Below are positions 51,508 to 61,092 of a DNA stretch of 64,000 bases, in pieces; within the stretch, counting starts at the first letter, position 1; each line of letters starts with the position of its first letter. The notes beneath the pieces were generated by a model that was not told the DNA's origin, did not search any database, and worked only from the letters and a program-made list of their open reading frames with translations. This DNA is from Pedobacter aquae. Its GTDB lineage: Bacteria > Bacteroidota > Bacteroidia > Sphingobacteriales > Sphingobacteriaceae. The DNA lies in assembly GCF_008195825.1 (NCBI RefSeq), contig NZ_CP043329.1, positions 2,046,001 through 2,110,000 on the forward strand, in the 5' to 3' direction. Made by a program: the position numbers and the translations under genes.

Positions 51508-52387
51508 CCTCATCAATAGCTTGTATAATATTCTTTTTACTTATTTGCTCTTTATCAGCTTTTTCCATCTGCTTTAAGGTACATAAAGCATGTACACTAC
51601 CAGCCCAAGTTCTAAAATCTTTAGCTGTAAAATCTTCTCCGGTTATGCTTTTAAGGTATTGGTTTACATCACCAGACTCAACACTATAATGTTTTCCTTC
51701 ATCATCATAATATTGAAATAATTCTTTACCGGGGATATCTTTACATCTTTTTACTAAAGCCGCAAGTTTTCTACTTTGTAAATTGATATGGTGCTGAACC
51801 CCTTTTTTACCTTTAAAGATGAAATTAACTTCGCTACCTTTAAATTTCACATGCTTATCTCTTAAAGTAGTAAGACCAAAAGAGCCATAGAGCTTACTAT
51901 ACTCGGCATTTCCTATCCTGATATGCGTTAGCTCAATCAGTTTAACAACTAAAGCCAATACTTTTTCAAAAGGTAATCCTTTCCTATTTAAATCTATTTC
52001 TACTTGTTTCCTGATGCCGGGTAACGCCTCTGCAAACCTTCTTAAACGGTAAAATTTAGCTTCATTTCTTATTTTATTCCAATCTGGATGATAACGATAT
52101 TGTTTTCTGCCTTTAGCATCTACACCAGTAAATTGCAGGTGTGTATTTTCTGCTGGAGAAATCCAAACATCTTCATAAGCAGGCGGAATAACAAGTTTTT
52201 TAAACCTTTCTAGCAGATTCTTATCTGTAACTTTTTGGCCATCCCAATCTTTAAAAGCGAAACCATTTTTTGTTCTTAACCTAATATAGCCCGCTTGTTG
52301 GTTGTTTACATAACGTAAGCCTACGGCTTTAGCTGTAATTTTTGGGTCGAGGCCAATTTTCTCTAGACGCTGTAGTTTTCTATTCAT
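51317..52387 (-). CDS. DNA topoisomerase IB
   Basis: 356 residues from ATG 52387; a longer frame begins further upstream in the divergent promoter. Bacterial/poxvirus-type TopIB, relaxing supercoils through a 3'-phosphotyrosine. N-terminal domain: GYIRLRTKNGFAFKDWDGQKV, then LVIPPAYEDVWISP. Catalytic domain: LIELTHIRIGNAEY with the first catalytic Arg, then FKGKKG, DFRTWAGSVHA and TVCKKYYIHPIVL with the likely nucleophile Tyr. The C-terminal 63 codons are duplicated at 48182-48372. Confidence 0.92.
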   Translation of the reverse strand: MNRKLQRLEKIGLDPKITAKAVGLRYVNNQQAGYIRLRTKNGFAFKDWDGQKVTDKNLLERFKKLVIPPAYEDVWISPAENTHLQFTGVDAKGRKQYRYHPDWNKIRNEAKFYRLRRFAEALPGIRKQVEIDLNRKGLPFEKVLALVVKLIELTHIRIGNAEYSKLYGSFGLTTLRDKHVKFKGSEVNFIFKGKKGVQHHINLQSRKLAALVKRCKDIPGKELFQYYDDEGKHYSVESGDVNQYLKSITGEDFTAKDFRTWAGSVHALCTLKQMEKADKEQISKKNIIQAIDEVARKLGNTRTVCKKYYIHPIVLHSYENGTLYEYDIDEDLEDSLLPEEKLLVKILDSENMSVLS

Positions 52388-52508
52388 GTTCTTTACAAAA
52401 ACATTGAATATCATGCCACTAATATTTAATGTAACATTTATGCCCTACTTTAGGTATCAGGTAAAAGAAATTATTTATTACTTTGCATCAATATCTATTT
52501 TTCAACAT

Positions 52509-53783
52509 ATGGCTAGTACGAATTCTATAGAAGAAGAGAGAATGAATGAGATTTACAAAATCACTTCGCTTCTTATTCAAACCCAGTCTGATGATTTTAA
52601 GGAAATTATCGGTATAGCCTGCGGCTTTCTTCAGATGGAAACAGGAATAATAGCCAAAATTGTAGATCAAGACTATCAAGTTCTTGATTTCTACTCTGCC
52701 AACAAAGAATTACAGCTTAAAAATCAGGTTTTTGATTTACAAGATACTTTTTGCGAAATCACTTTAACTGAAAACAAAGTTTTTGATATTGATGATGCAG
52801 AAACATCGCATTTAAAAGGGCATCCTTGTTACAGTAAATTTCAAACTAGGTCTTACATCGGTGTTCCTATTTTGTCTGAAGGCAAGAAATTTGGAACTTT
52901 AAATTTCTCATCATCTTATGCTAGTCCGAAAAGCTTTAACCAAGCTGATAGAGATTTTGTACAATATCTTGGGCAATGGATTAGCAATTATTTAGACAAA
53001 AGATCTTTTGAGAAGCAAATAGCTGAAAAGAATGAACAATTGCTAAAGCTTAACCAAGAACTAGCCGATAATAACGAGAACCTGTATAAAATTATGCAGG
53101 AAAAAGACCAGCTTTCGCAGATATTACTTCACGATTTGAAATCGCCTTTAAGTAATATTAAAATGCTATCGTTTTTATTTGAAGAAATGGTAACCAATAG
53201 CGAAACCGAGGAGCTTTTTGGCATCTTTAACAAAAGCATGCAGGATGTTTTCCACCTCATTAGTCAGATGGAGACTTTAAACAGCATGGAAAATAATCCG
53301 GTTAAACCGTATGTAGAAGACGTAGAAATAAACACTTTTATAAAAGATGTTGTAGGAAATTTCTTAAAATCTGCTGATGAAAAGCAAATCACTTTAAACT
53401 ACGAGCCTTTAGCATCACCTTTAACCATTAAAACCGATAGTAATTTACTCACCAGAGTTATCAATAATATTTTATCAAACGCTATTAAATTTTCTGCTTT
53501 TAATAAGGAGGTATTTATTACGCTTCAAAATCAAGAAAACCAATTTAGTGTAAGTATTAGAGATGAAGGACCGGGAATTTATCCTCAAGAAATGGATAAA
53601 CTTTTTAAACGTTTCACCCTACTATCAAATAAACCAACCAATAACGAAAGTTCTTCTGGCTTAGGCTTATACATTGTAAAAGAGCTGCTAGAAAAACTAA
53701 GCGGTACTATTAATGTTATTAGCACACCCGGACAAGGCAGTATATTTAGAGTAAATTTACCGCTTACCTTAGTAGTTGACTAA
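52509..53783 (+). CDS. GAF-domain sensor histidine kinase
   Basis: 424 residues from ATG 52509. The open frame reaches back to 52386 but overlaps the topoisomerase start and a promoter-like ACTTTG box near 52480, so the later start is preferred. GAF domain about 10-165 (TFCEITLTENKVFDIDDAET, YIGVPILSEGKKFGTLNF). Coiled coil 165-200. HisKA H208 in LLHDLKSPLSNIK. HATPase boxes are NAIKFSA, DEGPGIYPQEM and SGLGLYIVKELLEKLSG. No membrane helix, so it is a cytoplasmic sensor. No partner regulator is adjacent. Confidence 0.9.
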   Translation: MASTNSIEEERMNEIYKITSLLIQTQSDDFKEIIGIACGFLQMETGIIAKIVDQDYQVLDFYSANKELQLKNQVFDLQDTFCEITLTENKVFDIDDAETSHLKGHPCYSKFQTRSYIGVPILSEGKKFGTLNFSSSYASPKSFNQADRDFVQYLGQWISNYLDKRSFEKQIAEKNEQLLKLNQELADNNENLYKIMQEKDQLSQILLHDLKSPLSNIKMLSFLFEEMVTNSETEELFGIFNKSMQDVFHLISQMETLNSMENNPVKPYVEDVEINTFIKDVVGNFLKSADEKQITLNYEPLASPLTIKTDSNLLTRVINNILSNAIKFSAFNKEVFITLQNQENQFSVSIRDEGPGIYPQEMDKLFKRFTLLSNKPTNNESSSGLGLYIVKELLEKLSGTINVISTPGQGSIFRVNLPLTLVVD

Positions 53784-53801
53784 TATCATTTAAAATTTAG
53801 A

Positions 53802-54784
53802 ATGTCTTTTAAAGCTGTACCTGTTACCATACTTACCGGATTTTTAGGTGCTGGTAAAACCACTTTTCTGAACCATCTGATAGCAGAAAATCCTCACAAA
53901 AAATTCGTGATTATAGAAAACGAGTTTGGCGAAATTAATATAGACAGTCAGCTAGTTATCAATACCGATGAAAATATTTTCGAGCTTTCTAACGGTTGCA
54001 TTTGCTGTTCTGTAAACGGAGATTTGGCAGCTTTATTGAACAAACTGGTTACTGGCCCTTATGATTATGACCATTTAATTATTGAAACAACAGGTATTGC
54101 AGATCCATCTGCCGTAGCAGCCACTTTTTAACAGATTACAACATCCAAACTGCTTTTAAGCTTGATGGCGTTATTGGTATTGTTGATACCTTAAATGTAT
54201 TAGATGTTTTAGGTGTTGAGGAAGAAGCATCTAAACAAATTGCTTTTTCTGATTTCTTAATCTTCAATAAAAGTAGCGAAGCCTCGGCAGAAACCTTAGC
54301 AGAAGTAAAAGAAAAAGTAAAAGCCTTAAACCCATTTGCTGATTTTGTTTTTACCGATTATAGTAAAACCCCAAGTACAGCTTTATTAGAGCTTAATGCT
54401 TATGATAAAACTAAAGTAAGGTTTAATTTAGGTTTTAAAACCGATGATAAGCCGCTTATACAATTAAAACCAGAAACTCATCATCACAATATTGTATCAC
54501 AAAGCTATGCGCTTAAACCCAGTTTTGATTTACTAAAATTGAGGCATTATTTTAGTGTGATGCTGATGATACAAGGCGCTTACTTTTACAGGATAAAAGG
54601 AATCTTAAATATTGAAGGATTTAAGAAACAACTTATTATACAATCTGTTAAAGGAGCACCTGTTTTTACAGAAGGCGACGACTGGAAAAATGATGAAGAA
54701 AGAGAAACAAGAATTGTTTTTATTGGTAAAAACCTAAAAAGAGAAATTTTGGAAAAAGGCCTTAAACAGTGTTTTTATCAGTAA
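53802..54784 (+). CDS. CobW/COG0523-family GTPase, frameshifted
   Basis: P-loop metal-handling GTPase. Walker A is GFLGAGKTTFLNHL. The metal-binding G-C-x-C-C motif is NGCICCSVNGDL. TTGIADPSAVA follows, then the C-terminal COG0523 domain. A minus-one change at the T5 run 54125-54129 stops translation after SAVAATF. One added T gives FLTDYNIQTAFKLDG and an unbroken 327-residue protein, the usual length. His-rich THHHN in the linker fits metal binding. The metal served (zinc, cobalt, iron) is unknown. Confidence 0.9.
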
Positions 54785-54810
54785 AATCTTATTTTATAAA
54801 GAAAAATAAC

Positions 54811-54831
54811 TTAGTGTATTTTGTACAATAA
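54811..54831 (+). promoter_or_regulatory. Candidate operator O1, overlapping BadF kinase promoter
   Basis: TTAGTGTA-TTTTG-TACAATAA, an imperfect palindrome (7 of 8 positions). It shares TTAGTGTA-N5-TACA with 56541-56561 before pfkA. The TTG of the promoter -33 lies in its centre, and TATCTTTA follows after 19 bases, so a bound protein would block RNA polymerase. Proposed target of the adjacent Nudix-type regulator. Confidence 0.5.
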
Positions 54832-54870
54832 GAAGATTTGTCTATCTTTAAAAACCTAATTAAATTTAAC

Positions 54871-55728
54871 ATGATTATAATTGCCGACGGAGGCTCGACC
54901 AAGACAAACTGGTGTTTGATTACTGAAGATGGGAAAAAAGTACTTTTTAATACAGAAGGTTACAATCCTTATTTCTCAAATACCGAGTATATTATAGCAT
55001 CCTTAAATAAAAACGTCCCTTCTGATTTACCAATAGCAGCTATTAAAGAAGTTAATTATTATGGCGCTGGTGTTCATAACGATGAGAAAGCAGAAATTGT
55101 AGCTAAAGCTATGCGAGCTTTTTTTGTGAATGCACAAGTTAACATTGGACATGATTTATTAGCCGCAGCAAGAGCTTTACTAGGCGATGAAAGAGGTTTT
55201 GCAGCTATCTTGGGCACAGGTACCAATACTTGTATTTACGATGGTGAGGATATTGAATTTAACATAGATTCTTTAGCTTATATTTTAGGTGATGAAGGTA
55301 GTGGCTGTTATATTGGTAAAAAACTTTTATCAGACTATATAAGAGGTTATATGCCGGAAAATGTTAGAGCTGTATTTTGGGAAACTTTTAAGCTTACTCC
55401 GGATGATATTTTAAACCATGTTTATACACAACCACTTCCAAACAGGTTTTGTGCTAGCTTTAGCAAGTTTGTTTATGATATTACCGTGAATATTGAGTAT
55501 TCAAGAAATTTAGTTAAAACATCTTTTAACGATTTCTTTAAAAACTTGGTCAGTCATTATCCTAACTATAAATCTTATAAATTTAATTGCATTGGTTCTG
55601 TTGCATATAACTTTAGAAATATACTAGAAGAAGTTGCAAAGGAATACGATATGGAAATGGGTGTTATCATCCGCTCACCAATAGATAACTTGGTAAATTA
55701 TCACGTAAAAAAATTCAACAATAAATAG
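54871..55728 (+). CDS. BadF/BadG-type ATPase (N-acetylglucosamine kinase-like)
   Basis: 285 residues from ATG 54871, the start that places the phosphate-1 motif at the N-terminus (IIADGGSTKTNW). Phosphate-2 region is GFAAILGTGTNTCIYDG and the adenosine region FNCIGSVAYNF. LGDEGSGCYIGK is the sugar-binding loop of NagK-like enzymes. All catalytic motifs are intact. Probable substrate is GlcNAc or another hexosamine. The stop codon lies inside a perfect 42-bp palindrome. Confidence 0.87.
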   Translation: MIIIADGGSTKTNWCLITEDGKKVLFNTEGYNPYFSNTEYIIASLNKNVPSDLPIAAIKEVNYYGAGVHNDEKAEIVAKAMRAFFVNAQVNIGHDLLAAARALLGDERGFAAILGTGTNTCIYDGEDIEFNIDSLAYILGDEGSGCYIGKKLLSDYIRGYMPENVRAVFWETFKLTPDDILNHVYTQPLPNRFCASFSKFVYDITVNIEYSRNLVKTSFNDFFKNLVSHYPNYKSYKFNCIGSVAYNFRNILEEVAKEYDMEMGVIIRSPIDNLVNYHVKKFNNK

Positions 55729-55762
55729 AAAAAGGGGCTTTAAAGCCCCTTTTTCTATTTAT
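55721..55762. terminator. Perfect 42-bp palindromic bidirectional terminator
   Basis: Two 21-base arms without loop or mismatch, centred between 55741 and 55742, with core AAAAAGGGGCTTT and T-rich flanks on both strands. It ends the BadF kinase and the converging Nudix regulator and includes the kinase stop codon. Confidence 0.93.
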
Positions 55763-55778
55763 AATTTTTTTGAAAAAA

Positions 55779-56477
55779 TTACTCTTTCCCAAAAGAAAGT
55801 TCGTTATGGAAATACTTACTGTATTTACGTTTATCAAACTTGTATAATTTGGCAGCTCTGTAAGAAACACCTTTCTGTTTCTCGTCAAGTTCTTTTAAGA
55901 TATCATAAGCCAACATTTTCTTTCTAAAGTTTCTTTTGTCTAGCTTTTTATTTAAGATAACCTCATACAAATTTTGCAATTGCGTAAGGGTAAACTTCTC
56001 TGGTAAAAGTTCAAATGCAATAGGTTGATAGCTAATTTTATTCTTTATTTTCTCGAAACCTTTTTTGAAAATTTCGGTATGGTCAAAAGCTAATTGAGGT
56101 AAATCTTGTACAGAAACCCAAACCGCTTTTTTAGCATAATTGGTAATAGGCTTAAGCTCCTTTTGGCCATTTAATCTAATCATGGCAAAATACGCAACAG
56201 TTATAACCCTGCCCTGTGGGTGTCTATTTACCTCACCAAAAGTATAAAACTGCTCCATGTATATCCCTTTCAGTCCTGTAAGTTCGTATAAAATACGCTC
56301 CGCTGCTTCGTCTATACTTTCGCTTTCGTAAACAAAGTTACCTGGTAAAGCAAACCATTCTTTAAAAGGCTCTTCATTTCGCTCTATCAATAAAATTTTC
56401 AACTCACCTTCATCAAATCCAAAAATGATGCAGTCTGCAGAGAAAATCGATTCAAAACGTAATGGTAAATTTTCCAA
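55779..56477 (-). CDS. Nudix-fold transcriptional regulator (NrtR-like)
   Basis: 232 residues. The N-terminal Nudix domain (about 10-145) starts SADCIIFGFDEGELKILLIER. The Nudix box region is GNFVYESESIDEAAERILYE-LTGL. Compared with G-x5-E-x7-R-E-U-x-E-E-x-G-U, two catalytic glutamates are replaced (R-I and E-L), so hydrolysis is unlikely. The C-terminal winged helix (about 155-225) includes FTLTQLQNLYEVIL, RNFRKKMLAYDIL and SYRAAKLYKFD. This fits the NrtR/AraR regulator class. The start is TTG at 56477 because a stop lies two codons upstream. Divergent from pfkA, with a candidate operator between. Confidence 0.87.
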   Translation of the reverse strand: MENLPLRFESIFSADCIIFGFDEGELKILLIERNEEPFKEWFALPGNFVYESESIDEAAERILYELTGLKGIYMEQFYTFGEVNRHPQGRVITVAYFAMIRLNGQKELKPITNYAKKAVWVSVQDLPQLAFDHTEIFKKGFEKIKNKISYQPIAFELLPEKFTLTQLQNLYEVILNKKLDKRNFRKKMLAYDILKELDEKQKGVSYRAAKLYKFDKRKYSKYFHNELSFGKE

Positions 56478-56540
56478 GTCTTAGGGTTTATAAAAACTAA
56501 TAATAATCAAATTTGAAAAAAAAAATTGACAAAATCTCAC

Positions 56541-56561
56541 TTAGTGTAAAAAATACACCGT
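56541..56561. promoter_or_regulatory. Candidate operator O2 between Nudix regulator and pfkA
   Basis: TTAGTGTA-AAAAA-TACACCGT, sharing TTAGTGTA-N5-TACA with O1. It lies in the 122-base divergent region and could control both pfkA and the regulator itself. Confidence 0.5.
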
Positions 56562-56599
56562 ATATTAGTGAGCCGTAAACGAGAGTTCAAAAATAAAAA

Positions 56600-57580
56600 A
56601 TGTCGAAAATTAATAAAATAGCAGTATTTACTTCAGGTGGAGATGCCCCAGGAATGAATGCATGTATAAGAGCCGTTGTGAGAACGGGTATTCATTTTGG
56701 TTGTGAGATGGTAGGTATTAAACAAGGCTACCAAGGAATGATAGATGAGAATTTTATCCCAATGAACCGCCACTCGGTTAGTAATATTATGCAATTAGGT
56801 GGTACTATTTTAAAAACCGCCCGTTGTTTAGAATTTAGAACCGAAGAAGGCATGGAGAAAGCCTATCAAAACCTTAAAAAACAAGGCATTCAAGCTTTAG
56901 TTGCTATTGGTGGCGATGGAACATTTACAGGTGCAGAAAGATTTTCAAATAAATATGATATCCCGGTAGTTTGCGTACCAGGCACTATTGATAATGACCT
57001 TTATGGTTCTGATTTTACTTTAGGTTTTGATACCGCAACCAATACCGTTATAGAAGCCATAGATAAAATTAGAGATACCGCAGAATCTCATGATCGTTTA
57101 TTTTTTATAGAGGTTATGGGCCGCGATGCTGGCTGTATTGCTTTAAGAGCAGGTATTGCAGGTGGCGCAGAAGCTATCATGTTGCCAGAAAAAGACACCG
57201 CTATAGAAGATTTAATTTCTACACTAGAGCATGGTGCGGCTAACTTAAAATCATCTAGTATTGTAATTGTAGCAGAGGGCGATAAAAACGGTGGCGCTTA
57301 TAACGTTGCTAAAAGAGTAAAAGAAAAATTTGACTATTATGATACCAAAGTTACCATTTTAGGTCACTTACAAAGAGGTGGTAGCCCAAGTAGTTTTGAC
57401 AGAATTTTAGGCAGTAGAATGGGCTTTGCAGCAGTAAAAGCATTGTTAGCAGGCCAAACCAGAAAAATGGTTGGCTTACATGGCAACAATATTGCACTTA
57501 CAGATTTACGTGAAGCACTATCAGGACACGAGTTTAAGTTGGAAGACGATTTAATGGAAATGTCTAGCATATTAGCATAA
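56600..57580 (+). CDS. pfkA: ATP-dependent 6-phosphofructokinase
   Basis: 326 residues, the usual bacterial length. Phosphorylates fructose-6-phosphate. ATP site is FTSGGDAPGMNACIRAVV and GGDGTFTGA (the Gly after GGDG is typical of ATP, not PPi, use). Catalytic PGTIDNDLYGSD carries the general-base Asp. VEVMGRDAG-type substrate loop and HLQRGGSPSSFDRIL follow. First gene of an operon with the kinase-like gene 4 bases later and gap. Confidence 0.95.
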   Translation: MSKINKIAVFTSGGDAPGMNACIRAVVRTGIHFGCEMVGIKQGYQGMIDENFIPMNRHSVSNIMQLGGTILKTARCLEFRTEEGMEKAYQNLKKQGIQALVAIGGDGTFTGAERFSNKYDIPVVCVPGTIDNDLYGSDFTLGFDTATNTVIEAIDKIRDTAESHDRLFFIEVMGRDAGCIALRAGIAGGAEAIMLPEKDTAIEDLISTLEHGAANLKSSSIVIVAEGDKNGGAYNVAKRVKEKFDYYDTKVTILGHLQRGGSPSSFDRILGSRMGFAAVKALLAGQTRKMVGLHGNNIALTDLREALSGHEFKLEDDLMEMSSILA

Positions 57581-57584
57581 AAAA

Positions 57585-59436
<1,852 letters not shown>

Positions 59437-59455
59437 GAAGATAGCTTATTAGCAT

Positions 59456-59494
59456 AAAAAAGCTTTCCTGATACGCATCGGGAAAGCTTTTTTT
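59456..59494. terminator. Bidirectional terminator after gap
   Basis: AAAAAAGCTTTCC / GGGAAAGCTTTTTT with an 11-base loop, between convergent gap and the small hypothetical gene. Confidence 0.92.
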
Positions 59495-59744
59495 ATTTAT
59501 ACTCATTTGGATAGTGAATTTCTATATACTCTTGTAACTCTGTTTTAAGGAAAATATACTTGGCTTCCGCTTCTTTGCATATCCACTTTTTAATGGCCCT
59601 GCCCTGCCCAAGTACCTCAATAACTCGGAAACGTCTTACCAACTGATCCATTTGATTATTGTAATTCTCGATTATAGGATCGCTTAAAAGATGAAGATTC
59701 CTTTTCTTAAACTGAACTCCAAAATGAATATGACCTACTATCAT
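59493..59744 (-). CDS. Small hypothetical protein
   Basis: 83 residues from ATG 59744; a longer frame to 59816 would add a hydrophobic leader of unlikely composition. Basic, soluble, helical C-terminal half (KKWICKEAEAKYIFLKTELQEYIEI). No family recognised. The terminator at its end and the AT-rich 5' side support a real gene, but only moderately. Confidence 0.5.
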   Translation of the reverse strand: MIVGHIHFGVQFKKRNLHLLSDPIIENYNNQMDQLVRRFRVIEVLGQGRAIKKWICKEAEAKYIFLKTELQEYIEIHYPNEYK

Positions 59745-59816
59745 AGTAAAGAATTTAATAGTTAAAAAATAGGTAGAAACATTTAGGTAGATATATGTTT
59801 CTGAAACAGAGAGCAT

Positions 59817-59981
59817 CGCGTTAGAGAAACTAAGTTAATGAATAAATCTTAAAAAATATAATTTTAAAAGATAATTAATGATAAAAACATAATAAAATAA
59901 CCCTATTTTTAAAGATGTTGCAACATTTATTATTAACAAAGCAAATAAAAAAGCGAAGCGCATGATTAACAAAAAAATTAC
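59817..59981. other. Intergenic region upstream of the xylan regulator
   Basis: AT-rich. Contains a perfect 12-bp palindrome ATGTTGCAACAT at 59915-59926, sharing TTGCA half-sites with the LacI-type operator 56 bases downstream. It might be an auxiliary operator. Confidence 0.4.
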
Positions 59982-59995
59982 TGCAACCGATTGCA
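59982..59995. promoter_or_regulatory. LacI-family operator (autoregulation)
   Basis: TGCAACCGATTGCA: arms TGCAA/TTGCA around a central CG, the layout bound by LacI-family proteins. It overlaps the TTG -33 of a promoter whose -7-like box TACCTTGC follows after 20 bases. Binding should repress the regulator gene and its operon. Confidence 0.6.
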
Positions 59996-60063
59996 ATAAT
60001 CTTTATTTTTCTTTACCTTGCTTCGGCTTTCAAAGCATAAACCTAGCATAAGAGATTTAAAAA

Positions 60064-61092
60064 ATGAAGAAAGAGATAACAATTTATGACCTTGCAGAGA
60101 AGTTAAATATTTCTGCAACCACGGTTAGTAGAGGTCTTCAAAATCATCCTGCGATAAATATCAACACCAAAAAGAAAATTTTTGATTTAGCTAAAGAACT
60201 AGGTTATCAATCAAATAAATTTGCTAGCAGTTTGCGTAAACAAAAAACCCATACCATAGGCGTTATTGTCCCAAGACTTAATAGTTTATTTATGTCATCT
60301 GTGTTATCAGGTATAGAAAAAGTAGTAAATAACGCTGGCTATAACCTTATCATCAGTCAATCTTTTGAACAAGAAGAGAAAGAAAAAACAAACGCCATTA
60401 CCATGTATAACAACAGGGTTGATGCATTAATTGTATCGCTTTCTTATGACTCGGCAGATTTCACCCACTTTAACAACTTCATTAATAAAGGTATTCCCAT
60501 TGTATTTTTTGATCGGGTTACAGATAGCTTACCCGTTACAAAAGTTGTAATAGACAATTTTAAAGCTGGTTATGATGCGACTATGCATCTTATTGAACAA
60601 AATTGCAAAAGCATTATGCACATTACGGGTAACTTAACCAGAAATGTTTACAAAGACCGCTACGAAGGCTACAGGAAAGCACTTGCTGATAGTTATATTC
60701 CATTTTCTGATGATTTATTTATCACCAATGATTTAAGCGAGCAAGAAATTTACAATGCCGTAACCAACAATATTTTAAAAAGAAAACAACTTCCTGATGG
60801 TTTATTTGCCACAAATGATTCTGCCGCAGCTTACGCTTTAACATTATTTAAAGAAGCCGGTTTAAAAGTACCAGAAGACATTGCTATTGTAGGTTTTAAT
60901 AACGATTTCATTTCTAAAGTAACAGAACCTGCTATTACAACCATTAATTACCCTGGTAATGAAATGGGAGAAAACGTAGCTCGCATTTTAATTAACCATT
61001 TAGATGGCGAAGGCGACTTAAGTTTAACCAGTACCGTTATCTTAAACTCGGAGCTTATTGTAAGAGGCTCATCTTTAAAAAGTAAAGTATGA
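60064..61092 (+). CDS. LacI-family transcriptional regulator of the xylan locus
   Basis: 342 residues. N-terminal helix-turn-helix ITIYDLAEKLNISATTVSRGL, hinge helix KFASSLRKQ and a periplasmic-binding-protein-like sensor from about residue 60 (HTIGVIVPRLNSLFMSSVLSG, then DRVTDSLPVTKVVIDN, VGFNNDFISKVTEPAITTI). It overlaps the GH67 gene by 4 bases (ATGA), so both are in one operon. The ligand is likely an aldouronic acid or xylo-oligosaccharide, inferred from neighbours. Confidence 0.92.
   Translation: MKKEITIYDLAEKLNISATTVSRGLQNHPAININTKKKIFDLAKELGYQSNKFASSLRKQKTHTIGVIVPRLNSLFMSSVLSGIEKVVNNAGYNLIISQSFEQEEKEKTNAITMYNNRVDALIVSLSYDSADFTHFNNFINKGIPIVFFDRVTDSLPVTKVVIDNFKAGYDATMHLIEQNCKSIMHITGNLTRNVYKDRYEGYRKALADSYIPFSDDLFITNDLSEQEIYNAVTNNILKRKQLPDGLFATNDSAAAYALTLFKEAGLKVPEDIAIVGFNNDFISKVTEPAITTINYPGNEMGENVARILINHLDGEGDLSLTSTVILNSELIVRGSSLKSKV

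Noticed and set aside
55779-56477. Housekeeping Nudix hydrolase
   Set aside because: Two catalytic glutamates are missing and a C-terminal winged helix is present, so a regulator is more likely.
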